A stretch of 12,121 bases of DNA, taken from assembly GCA_028289725.1 (NCBI GenBank), contig JANQOH010000100.1, forward strand, positions 1 to 12,121, given 5' to 3'. The notes beneath the pieces are model-generated. The model had not been told where the DNA came from and made no database searches. It saw only the letters and a program-made list of their open reading frames with translations. Below are positions 6,594 to 12,121 of the stretch, one piece after another. Source of the stretch: Alphaproteobacteria bacterium (GTDB taxonomy: Bacteria > Pseudomonadota > Alphaproteobacteria > UBA7887). Numbering within the stretch: position 1 is the first letter of the stretch; every line of letters starts with the position of its first letter. A program made the translations under genes and the position numbers.

Positions 6594-7763
6594 ATGTCTT
6601 CCGTCATGCCGACCTACGCACGGATCGACCTCGCTTTCGAGCGGGGCGAGGGGCCCTATCTGTTCGCGGTCGACGGGCGACGTTTTCTCGATTTCGCGAC
6701 AGGGATCGCGGTCAACACCCTTGGCCATTCGCACCCGCATTTGGTTGAAGCGCTGACCGAGCAAGCGTCGAAATTGTGGCACTGCTCAAACCTGTACAAC
6801 ATCCCCGGCCAAACCCGCCTCGCCGAACGGCTGTGCGCCCACAGCTTCGCGGACAAAGTGTTCTTCTGCAATTCGGGTGCCGAGGCGATGGAAGGCGTGA
6901 TCAAGATCGCGCGGCGGTATCACTTCAACAAGAGCGCGCCCGAGAAGTTCCGTGTCATCGCGTTCGACGGCGCCTTTCACGGCCGCACCTTGGCGACCAT
7001 CGCGGCGGGCGGCAACGAGAAGGCGCTCGAAGGGTTCGGCCCGGCGATGGATGGCTTCGACCACGTATCCTTCGGCAACGCCAACGAAGTGCGCGCCGCA
7101 ATCACCGGCGAAACGGCGGCGATCCTGGTCGAGCCAATTCAGGGCGAAGGCGGTATTCGCCCAGCCGACACGCGCTTCTTAAAGGACCTGCGCGCGATCG
7201 CCGATGAGTATGGTCTGCTTCTCTTATTCGATGAAGTGCAAACCGGCATCGGTCATACCGGCAAATTGTTCGCTTACGAATGGCATGGTGTCGAACCGGA
7301 CGTGATGGGTTTGGCGAAGGGCCTGGGCAGCGGCTTTCCGGTCGGGGCGGTCATGGCCTCGGACAAAGCCGCGGAAGGCATGGTGCCAGGCACGCACGGC
7401 TCCACCTTCGGCGGCAACCCGCTTGCCGCGGCCGCCGGCAATGCCGTGTTGGACGTGCTTCTTGAAGACGGCTTTATGGATGGTGTCACCAAAATCGGCG
7501 CCAAACTGCACGCGGATGTCGGCGAAGTCGCCGCGCGGCATCCGAGTGTGATCGAGTCCGTGCGCGGGCAGGGATTGATGGTCGGCATTAAGTGCAAGGT
7601 CACCAATCTCGACCTGGTCGCGGCGATGCGCGAGCGGTCTGTGCTCATGGTGCCGGCCGGCGAGAATGTGGCCCGCATGTTGCCGCCGCTGAACATCGAC
7701 GAAAACCACGTAGCGGAGGCGGTGGCGGCGCTCGATGACGCGTGCGGCGCTCTTGCGCCATGA
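6594..7763 (+). CDS. argD: Acetylornithine aminotransferase
   Basis: A 389-residue class III PLP aminotransferase that exchanges N-acetylglutamate semialdehyde and glutamate for N-acetylornithine and 2-oxoglutarate in arginine biosynthesis; some homologues also serve lysine biosynthesis. The start at 6594 is preceded by AGGAG (6582-6586) at 7 bases; an in-frame ATG at 6549 adds 15 residues but lacks such a site. Visible elements: the phosphate-binding NSGAEAME (93-100), FHGRT (128-132), the PLP-ring aspartate D213 in LFDEVQTG, Schiff-base lysine K242 in GLAKGLGSGFPVGA, and STFGGNPLA (270-278). At 219-224 it reads IGHTGK where most ArgD proteins I know have GRTGK. The identity of ArgD over related omega-aminotransferases is supported by argF directly downstream, whose start codon overlaps the argD stop. 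Confidence 0.93.
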   Translation: MSSVMPTYARIDLAFERGEGPYLFAVDGRRFLDFATGIAVNTLGHSHPHLVEALTEQASKLWHCSNLYNIPGQTRLAERLCAHSFADKVFFCNSGAEAMEGVIKIARRYHFNKSAPEKFRVIAFDGAFHGRTLATIAAGGNEKALEGFGPAMDGFDHVSFGNANEVRAAITGETAAILVEPIQGEGGIRPADTRFLKDLRAIADEYGLLLLFDEVQTGIGHTGKLFAYEWHGVEPDVMGLAKGLGSGFPVGAVMASDKAAEGMVPGTHGSTFGGNPLAAAAGNAVLDVLLEDGFMDGVTKIGAKLHADVGEVAARHPSVIESVRGQGLMVGIKCKVTNLDLVAAMRERSVLMVPAGENVARMLPPLNIDENHVAEAVAALDDACGALAP

Positions 7764-8662
7764 ACGCGCCACGTCATTTTTTGGACCTCGACGCCGTTGA
7801 CGTCGAGACGCTGCGCGGCATTCTCGGCCGCCCCGCCGAGACCAAGAACGGCCGGTCCGCGGAAAAACCGCTGGCCGGCCGGACGTTGGCCATGATTTTC
7901 GAGCAACCGTCGACCCGGACGCGCGTCTCGTTCGAGCTGGCGATGACCCAACTCGGCGGCCACGTGGTCACGCTCAACCCGGATGACAGTCAACTCGGTC
8001 GCGGCGAAACCATCGCGGATACCGCGCGCGTTCTGTCCCGCTACGTTGATGTCATCATGCTGCGCGCGAGCAGCCATGACACATTGCTGGAGCTTGCCGA
8101 GCATGCCGAAGTTCCGGTCATCAACGGTCTGACCGATCACAGCCATCCGTGCCAGTTGATGGCCGATATCCTGACGGTCGAGGAACATCGTGGCCCGATT
8201 GAGAAGCAGATCGTGGCTTGGAGCGGCGATGGCAACAATGTTGCGGTGTCGTGGGTCCACGCGGCGGTGCGCTTCGGATTCGAACTGCGCCTCGCGTGCC
8301 CGGCCGCGCTGTCGCCAAACTCTGATGTGATCGCCTGGGCGGCCGAGGCGGGCGGCGCCGTATCGCTGACCGAGGATCCAATGGAAGCCGTGGCGGGCGC
8401 CGATTGCGTCGTGACCGACACCTGGGTTTCGATGGGCGACGAGCCGGGCGACCGCCACCGTATGATGGCACCGTACCGGGTCGACGAAGCATTGATGTCG
8501 GTGGCCAAGCCGGATGCGATTTTCCTGCATTGCTTGCCCGCGCATCGCGGCGACGAAGTCACCGAACCCGTGATCGACGGACCGCGCTCCGTGGTTTGGG
8601 ATGAGGCGGAAAACCGTCTGCACGCGCAAAAAGGCGTACTGCTTTATTGCTTGAACGCGTGA
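7760..8662 (+). CDS. argF: Ornithine carbamoyltransferase
   Basis: A 300-residue enzyme joining carbamoyl phosphate and ornithine to give citrulline and phosphate, the sixth step of arginine biosynthesis. Signature motifs are all present: the carbamoyl-phosphate loop STRTR (51-55), HPCQ (129-132), the ornithine-binding D220 with SMG (224-226), and HCLPAHRG (257-264) carrying the catalytic cysteine C258. The ATG at 7760 overlaps the argD stop TGA at 7761-7763 in an ATGA arrangement, showing translational coupling; an in-frame ATG at 7742 lies within argD and is less likely. It is about 300 residues, slightly short for the family but complete at both ends. An inverted repeat straddles its stop codon. 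Confidence 0.96.
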   Translation: MNAPRHFLDLDAVDVETLRGILGRPAETKNGRSAEKPLAGRTLAMIFEQPSTRTRVSFELAMTQLGGHVVTLNPDDSQLGRGETIADTARVLSRYVDVIMLRASSHDTLLELAEHAEVPVINGLTDHSHPCQLMADILTVEEHRGPIEKQIVAWSGDGNNVAVSWVHAAVRFGFELRLACPAALSPNSDVIAWAAEAGGAVSLTEDPMEAVAGADCVVTDTWVSMGDEPGDRHRMMAPYRVDEALMSVAKPDAIFLHCLPAHRGDEVTEPVIDGPRSVVWDEAENRLHAQKGVLLYCLNA

Positions 8663-8677
8663 CCTGCGTACACGCGT
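8655..8677 (+). terminator. Weak hairpin over the argF stop codon
   Basis: ACGCGTG (8655-8661) pairs perfectly with CACGCGT (8671-8677) around a 9-base loop. The stem includes the argF stop codon (8660-8662). No U-rich tail follows at once, so it is at most a weak terminator or an RNA-stability element. Confidence 0.25.
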
Positions 8678-8709
8678 CCGTCTGATCGATTTACCGCAGC
8701 GTTTGAAAA

Positions 8710-8730
8710 CCGTGCCAGGTCCTGGCACGG
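8710..8730. repeat. Perfect 10+1+10 palindrome upstream of hslO
   Basis: The arms ccgtgccagg and cctggcacgg are exact reverse complements around a single central T at 8720. No T-run follows, which argues against an intrinsic terminator. Its centre lies 40 bases before the hslO ATG, where a dimeric regulator could bind next to RNA polymerase. It could instead be a dispersed REP-like element; one window cannot tell. Confidence 0.6.
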
Positions 8731-8744
8731 CGTAACCTTGTACA

Positions 8745-8753
8745 TGTTATCAT
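8745..8753 (+). promoter_or_regulatory. Extended -10 promoter of hslO, possibly giving a leaderless mRNA
   Basis: TG (8745-8746), one base, then TATCAT (8748-8753) forms an extended -10 element with five of six matches to TATAAT. No -35 hexamer is visible at 16-18 bp. Six bases separate it from the hslO ATG, so transcription would be expected to start at or very near the A of the start codon. That agrees with the lack of any Shine-Dalgarno sequence. Confidence 0.45.
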
Positions 8754-8759
8754 AGCCTT

Positions 8760-9683
8760 ATGTCCGAACTTCCGATGTCTGACGACCTAATCCAGCCGTT
8801 TCGCGTCGACAGCCTGATCGCCCGTGGCCGCTTGGTGCGCCTGGGAAACGTGGTCAATGCAATCCTGGCGCAGCACGACTATCCCGAACCGGTGTCGGTG
8901 CTGTTGGGCGAAGCCTTGGCGCTGACCGCGGCTCTGGCTGACACGCTGAAGTTTGACGGCACCTTCACAACCCAGATCCAGGGCGACGGGCCGATCCGCT
9001 TGATGATCGCCGATTACCGAACCGATGGCGCGCTGCGCGGCTACGCGGGATTCGACGCGGATGTCCTTACTGGCCACGTAAAGCCTGGCGCATCCGGTGA
9101 CGCGCGCTTGTTTGGGGCCGGTCACCTGGCTTTCACCGTCGATCAGGGGCCGGACCAGGACCGCTACCAGGGCATGGTGCCGCTGGAAGGCACGACCCTG
9201 GCGGACACGGCGCGATCCTATCTGACGCGGTCGGAACAGTTGCGCGCGGAGATCGATGTCGCAACAGTGCGTTGGCCGGCGGAGAACGGTGGCGCGCCGT
9301 CGTGGCGGGCCGGCTGTTTGGTTGTTCAGCAAATGCCCGACTCGGACGGCCGATCGGGCGACGACTGGTCGCAATTGGAGCGCTGGGCCGAAACCAAAAA
9401 GCAAGTGACGCGGTTGCGCCGCGCGGATTTGGCCGATCCGCTTGCCATTGCGCCCGCGCTCATCGGACCCTTGTTCCGCCGCTATGATGTTCGCTTGCAT
9501 GAGGCTCGGCCGCTGCGGTTCGAATGTCGCTGCTCGCACGAACGGGCCGAGAACGTCGTGCGTGCGCTGCCGCAGGCCGACCGGGTCGATCTTGCGGTCG
9601 ATGGCCGGCTCGAGATCACCTGTGACTATTGCGGCGCGCAATATCTTTTCGATATTGACGGAACCGCGATCAATCAGCCGTGA
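8760..9683 (+). CDS. hslO: Hsp33 redox-regulated chaperone
   Basis: A 307-residue Hsp33 protein. In the family it is a cytoplasmic holdase switched on by oxidation: four cysteines release zinc and form disulfides, and the protein unfolds and binds aggregating clients. The cysteines are present as CRC (C256, C258) and CDYC (C288, C291), in the usual CxC...CxxC pattern at the C-terminus. The N-terminal two-thirds match the Hsp33 core, including DGPIRLMIADY (76-86) and LFGAGHLAFT (117-126). The linker carries the WSQLERWAETKK region (203-214), part of the second redox-sensing segment. The ATG at 8760 lacks a Shine-Dalgarno but has a -10-like element six bases before it; ATG at 8778 is an alternative start without a better site. 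It follows argF by 97 bp. Confidence 0.95.
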   Translation: MSELPMSDDLIQPFRVDSLIARGRLVRLGNVVNAILAQHDYPEPVSVLLGEALALTAALADTLKFDGTFTTQIQGDGPIRLMIADYRTDGALRGYAGFDADVLTGHVKPGASGDARLFGAGHLAFTVDQGPDQDRYQGMVPLEGTTLADTARSYLTRSEQLRAEIDVATVRWPAENGGAPSWRAGCLVVQQMPDSDGRSGDDWSQLERWAETKKQVTRLRRADLADPLAIAPALIGPLFRRYDVRLHEARPLRFECRCSHERAENVVRALPQADRVDLAVDGRLEITCDYCGAQYLFDIDGTAINQP

Positions 9684-9685
9684 AT

Positions 9686-9706
9686 TGTTGCAAACCGCAT
9701 GCAACA
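9686..9706 (+). terminator. Hairpin just after hslO, possible weak terminator
   Basis: TGTTGCA (9686-9692) pairs perfectly with TGCAACA (9700-9706) around a 7-base loop, 3 bases after the hslO stop. The stem is only half GC and lacks a proper T-tract (cgcttaattc follows), so termination would be weak. Confidence 0.3.
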
Positions 9707-9771
9707 CGCTTAATTCGAAGACACGCGAATGCGTTGCTACCCGGGGCAGCGTTCATCGATCGGAGTCGTTC

Positions 9772-10368
9772 ATGTTCACAACCATTCGTCCGCCAATCAT
9801 CGCCTACCTTGCCGCGATCTGCGTACTCGCCGTCGCTTGTGCGCCGGCGCCACTGCCACTGAACTATCCGGACATCACTTATCGCACGGTGCCGCCTTTG
9901 CGGATCGATGCGGCGGACGTGGAAGTGGTCGAGGCTTACGTTCCGCCGCTCAGAGCGCCCCATGTGGAGCAAGACGCGCCAATCGCACCGAGCGTTCTTT
10001 TGCGGCGATGGGCGGAGCAGCGCCTAGAGGCGGTTGGTGCGCGTGGCTATGTACGCGCCACCATTCGCGACGCGCGGATCGTCGAAACACGGCTCGACAC
10101 CAATCAAACCGTGCGAGACAGCTTCACCAATGAGCAGGCGGCGCGCTTCGATGGGCGGGTTGCCATGAGCATCGAATTGGTGGACGCGACGGGGGCGCAA
10201 CGTGCGTCGGTGCAAGGCGAGGCCAAGCGCACGCGCACCTTGCCCGAAAACGCGACCCTGCGCGAGCGTCAGGAGATCTTGTTTCAAATGTCGGAAGATC
10301 TCGCAAACGACCTCGACGAAGTGCTGGAGGCCAATCTTCGCCAGCATTTCGCACCGTATTTGCGTTAG
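9772..10368 (+). CDS. Putative lipoprotein of unknown function
   Basis: I do not recognise this 198-residue protein. The start at ATG 9772 is supported by GGAG (9762-9765) six bases upstream; a longer in-frame reading into hslO has no support. The N-terminus looks like a lipoprotein signal: a short basic head (MFTTIRPP), a hydrophobic core (9-20), and AVAC with the candidate lipidated cysteine at C23, followed by a proline-rich stretch. The lipobox has A rather than L at -3, so cleavage by signal peptidase II is likely but not certain. The mature part alternates probable strands and helices, with an acidic, amphipathic C-terminal helix (about 155-195). It may be a small envelope lipoprotein. 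It follows hslO by 88 bp and converges with lysS, with 9 bp between the stop codons. Confidence 0.82.
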   Translation: MFTTIRPPIIAYLAAICVLAVACAPAPLPLNYPDITYRTVPPLRIDAADVEVVEAYVPPLRAPHVEQDAPIAPSVLLRRWAEQRLEAVGARGYVRATIRDARIVETRLDTNQTVRDSFTNEQAARFDGRVAMSIELVDATGAQRASVQGEAKRTRTLPENATLRERQEILFQMSEDLANDLDEVLEANLRQHFAPYLR

Positions 10369-10377
10369 CGCTCGGGA

Positions 10378-11967
10378 TTAGCCGGCGGCGGCCAAGTCCT
10401 CGCCGGTGAGCACTTTGTTGATCAGCGCGACGGTCTCGTCGCGGCCATAGAGCGCGATGAAGGATCCCATGCGCGGGCCTTGGCTCTGACCCAATAGGAT
10501 CTCGTAAAGCGCTTTGAACCAGCTGCGCAAATCCGGGAAGTCGTGGCGCTTGCCGACCTCATAGACCTCGGTTTGCACGGCCTCCGCGCCGCTGTCCGCC
10601 GGTAGGCCGTTGAGCGTGTTCGCCAAATCCTCAAGTGCCGCGCGTTCGCCGGCTTCCGGCGCGCGGTAATTCTTCTCGGGTTTGACGAAATCCCGATAGT
10701 AGTTGATTGCATAACCAACCAATTCATCGAGCATCGGGTTGCTGTCGGGCGTGGCATCCGCAGCGTAGCGGCTGATAAAGCCCCACAAGACCGCCTTGTC
10801 TTCCGTGTTGCAAACGCTCGCCAAGTTCAAAAGGATATTGAAGCTGAGCGGCACTGGTTGGACCGGCGGATTTCCATCGTGAATGTGCCAAACCGGATTG
10901 GTCAGCCGGTCCTTGGACTCTTGGTCCGGAAATTTTGACAGATGGCTCAAATAGTCGTCGACTTGGCGCGGAATCACGTCGAAGTAGAGCCGCTTCGCTT
11001 TGCGCGGGCTCTGAAACATGTAAAGCCCCAAGCTCTCACGCGAGCCATAGGTCAGCCATTCGTCGATGGTGAGACCATTGCCCTTGGATTTCGAGATCTT
11101 CTGGCCTTGCTCGTCGAGGAACAATTCATAGGTCAGGTTTTCCGGCGGCGTGCCGCCGAGAATCCGGCATATGCGGCCCGATAGTTGGACCGATGGGATC
11201 AAGTCCTTGCCGGACATCTCATAATCGACATTGAGCGCCACCCATCGCATCGCCCAATCGGCCTTCCATTGCAGTTTGCAGTGCCCGCCGGTCACCGGCG
11301 TCTCGACCGTCGCGCCGGTTTCGTCTTGATAGCTGATGGTGCCGGCGTCGACATCGCGCGCCACCACCGGCACCTGCAACACCACACCGGTTTTGGGGCA
11401 AACGGGCAGGAACGGGCTGTAGGTCGCCTGCCGTTCCGCACCGAGTGTCGGCAGAATGACGTCCATGATGGCGTCGTAGTGCGCCAGGACCTGTTTGAGC
11501 GTCTGGTCAAATTCGCCCGCGCGATAGCATTCGGTCGCGCTCTTGAATTCGTACTCGAATCCGAACTGGTCTAGGAACGCCCGCAAGCGCGCATTATTGT
11601 GCGCGCCAAAACTTTCGTGCGTGCCGAACGGATCGGGAATCGCTGTTAAGGGCTTGCCCAAATGTTCGGCCACCATGTCCTGGTTCGGAATGTTGTCCGG
11701 AACTTTACGCAGGCCGTCCATGTCATCGGAAAAGGCGAACAAGCGCGTCGGCAGATCGGAGATCAGCTCAAAGGCGCGGCGCACCATGGTCGTGCGCGCG
11801 ACTTCGCCAAACGTGCCGATGTGCGGCAGGCCCGACGGGCCATAACCGGTTTCAAACAACACATAGCCTTTGTCCGGCCGTTGATCGCCCAAGCGATCGA
11901 CCAGACTGCGTGCCTCGACAAACGGCCAGGCGTTGCTGTGCAGCGCAAGTTCGCGCGCTTCGGACAT
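10378..11967 (-). CDS. lysS: Class I (archaeal-type) lysyl-tRNA synthetase
   Basis: A 529-residue enzyme that charges tRNA-Lys. It has the class I Rossmann-fold signatures: the HIGH motif as HIGT (49-52, in GPSGLPHIGTFGE) and the KMSKS motif as KISKS (290-294, in KISKSKGN). Class II LysRS, the usual bacterial enzyme, has neither. The class I form is found in archaea and scattered bacteria, including many alphaproteobacteria, so it is a lineage marker rather than a fresh transfer. Length is normal for the family (about 510-540). The C-terminal helical anticodon-binding part appears complete. The start has AGGAGG (11978-11973) five bases before the ATG. The gene is also named lysK in some annotations. 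Confidence 0.96.
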   Translation of the reverse strand: MSEARELALHSNAWPFVEARSLVDRLGDQRPDKGYVLFETGYGPSGLPHIGTFGEVARTTMVRRAFELISDLPTRLFAFSDDMDGLRKVPDNIPNQDMVAEHLGKPLTAIPDPFGTHESFGAHNNARLRAFLDQFGFEYEFKSATECYRAGEFDQTLKQVLAHYDAIMDVILPTLGAERQATYSPFLPVCPKTGVVLQVPVVARDVDAGTISYQDETGATVETPVTGGHCKLQWKADWAMRWVALNVDYEMSGKDLIPSVQLSGRICRILGGTPPENLTYELFLDEQGQKISKSKGNGLTIDEWLTYGSRESLGLYMFQSPRKAKRLYFDVIPRQVDDYLSHLSKFPDQESKDRLTNPVWHIHDGNPPVQPVPLSFNILLNLASVCNTEDKAVLWGFISRYAADATPDSNPMLDELVGYAINYYRDFVKPEKNYRAPEAGERAALEDLANTLNGLPADSGAEAVQTEVYEVGKRHDFPDLRSWFKALYEILLGQSQGPRMGSFIALYGRDETVALINKVLTGEDLAAAG

Positions 11968-11990
11968 GGCGCCCTCCTGATTGAGCGGCG

Positions 11991-12019
11991 TTTCTAGGCT
12001 TGGTGGCGGCGCGCGTCAA
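11991..12019 (-). promoter_or_regulatory. Sigma70-like promoter of lysS
   Basis: On the minus strand TTGACG (12019-12014, five of six) is followed by a 17-bp spacer and TAGAAA (11996-11991, four of six). Transcription would begin near 11984, giving a leader of about 17 bases that just holds the lysS Shine-Dalgarno sequence. Spacing and position are consistent with a housekeeping promoter. Confidence 0.5.
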
Positions 12020-12050
12020 ATGCTGCGCCCCATTTGTCCCGGCTGACCTC

Positions 12051-12056
12051 TATACT
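12051..12056 (+). promoter_or_regulatory. -10 element before the gene at 12063, possible leaderless start
   Basis: TATACT matches TATAAT at five of six positions and lies exactly six bases before the ATG at 12063. No -35 element is evident at normal spacing and no Shine-Dalgarno precedes the ATG. This is the same geometry as at hslO. Confidence 0.4.
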
Positions 12057-12062
12057 CGGCGC

Positions 12063-12121
12063 ATGTCGTCTTCGCGCGCGCCGATCAATCCTCACGAGCT
12101 CTTGCCCAATGCGCCGGTGCT
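12063..12121 (+). CDS. Start of an unidentified gene (partial, cut by window edge)
   Basis: An open frame runs from ATG 12063 to the window end, giving about 19 codons: MSSSRAPINPHELLPNAPV. There is too little to assign a family. Its reality rests on its divergent position 95 bp from lysS, a good -10-like hexamer upstream and the lack of stops in the visible part. There is no Shine-Dalgarno sequence. It could begin further downstream. Confidence 0.5.
   Translation, partial: MSSSRAPINPHELLPNAPV

Noticed and set aside
7274..8728. 484-residue minus-strand open frame
   Set aside because: It is antisense to argD and argF, which carry intact motifs. Its composition is that of a shadow frame.
8787..9707. 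306-residue minus-strand open frame matching the span of hslO
   Set aside because: It mirrors hslO, whose zinc cysteines and core motifs are clear. No recognisable domain is present on the antisense.
9442..9771. 110-residue N-terminal extension of the lipoprotein gene into hslO
   Set aside because: It overlaps hslO coding sequence in another frame and would bury the clear lipoprotein signal sequence internally.
10378..11967. Recent horizontal transfer of lysS from archaea
   Set aside because: Class I LysRS is widespread in alphaproteobacteria, and base and codon use appear like the neighbours, so a recent transfer is not indicated.

Overview
The window is a GC-rich, densely packed stretch of a bacterial chromosome. 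It most likely comes from an alphaproteobacterium near the Rhodospirillales. The evidence is an archaeal-type class I lysyl-tRNA synthetase, an argD-argF-hslO gene order familiar from alphaproteobacteria, a three-helix membrane-anchored retropepsin-like protease of the Rickettsia APRc type, and a DmdB-like acyl-CoA ligase. I see no insertion sequence, phage gene, CRISPR array, tRNA or rRNA.

Layout. Positions 1-136 (minus) hold the N-terminus of a membrane protein cut by the window edge, probably a signalling protein. A 374-bp non-coding gap (137-510) follows, with small repeats and hairpins. An AMP-forming acyl-CoA ligase lies at 511-2145 (plus). It converges on a minus-strand cluster that reads, in order of transcription, REC-GAF-HD-GYP protein (5359-3314), ArsC/YfgD-like reductase (3276-2929) and retropepsin-like protease (2881-2156). 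The gaps of 37 and 47 bp would fit one operon. Diverging from this cluster is an ABC-2 permease (5644-6477, TTG start) with no ATPase gene beside it. Then come argD (6594-7763) and argF (7760-8662), translationally coupled by an ATGA overlap, hslO/Hsp33 (8760-9683) and an unrecognised lipoprotein (9772-10368). Class I lysS (11967-10378) converges on the lipoprotein. A last gene starts at 12063 and runs off the edge.

Function. argD and argF catalyse successive-stage steps of arginine biosynthesis and have a good sigma70-like promoter with a palindrome in its spacer. HslO is a redox-activated holdase chaperone. The HD-GYP protein should degrade cyclic di-GMP, but its receiver domain lacks two usual switch residues. 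Most of the window is housekeeping.

The less ordinary signals are regulatory. hslO and the gene at 12063 both have a -10-like hexamer exactly six bases before the ATG and no Shine-Dalgarno sequence, which suggests leaderless mRNAs. A perfect 10+1+10 palindrome sits about 40 bases before the hslO start. I found no convincing wholly new multi-gene system. The best candidates for follow-up are the hslO control region, the HD-GYP/ArsC-like/protease cluster and the unknown lipoprotein.
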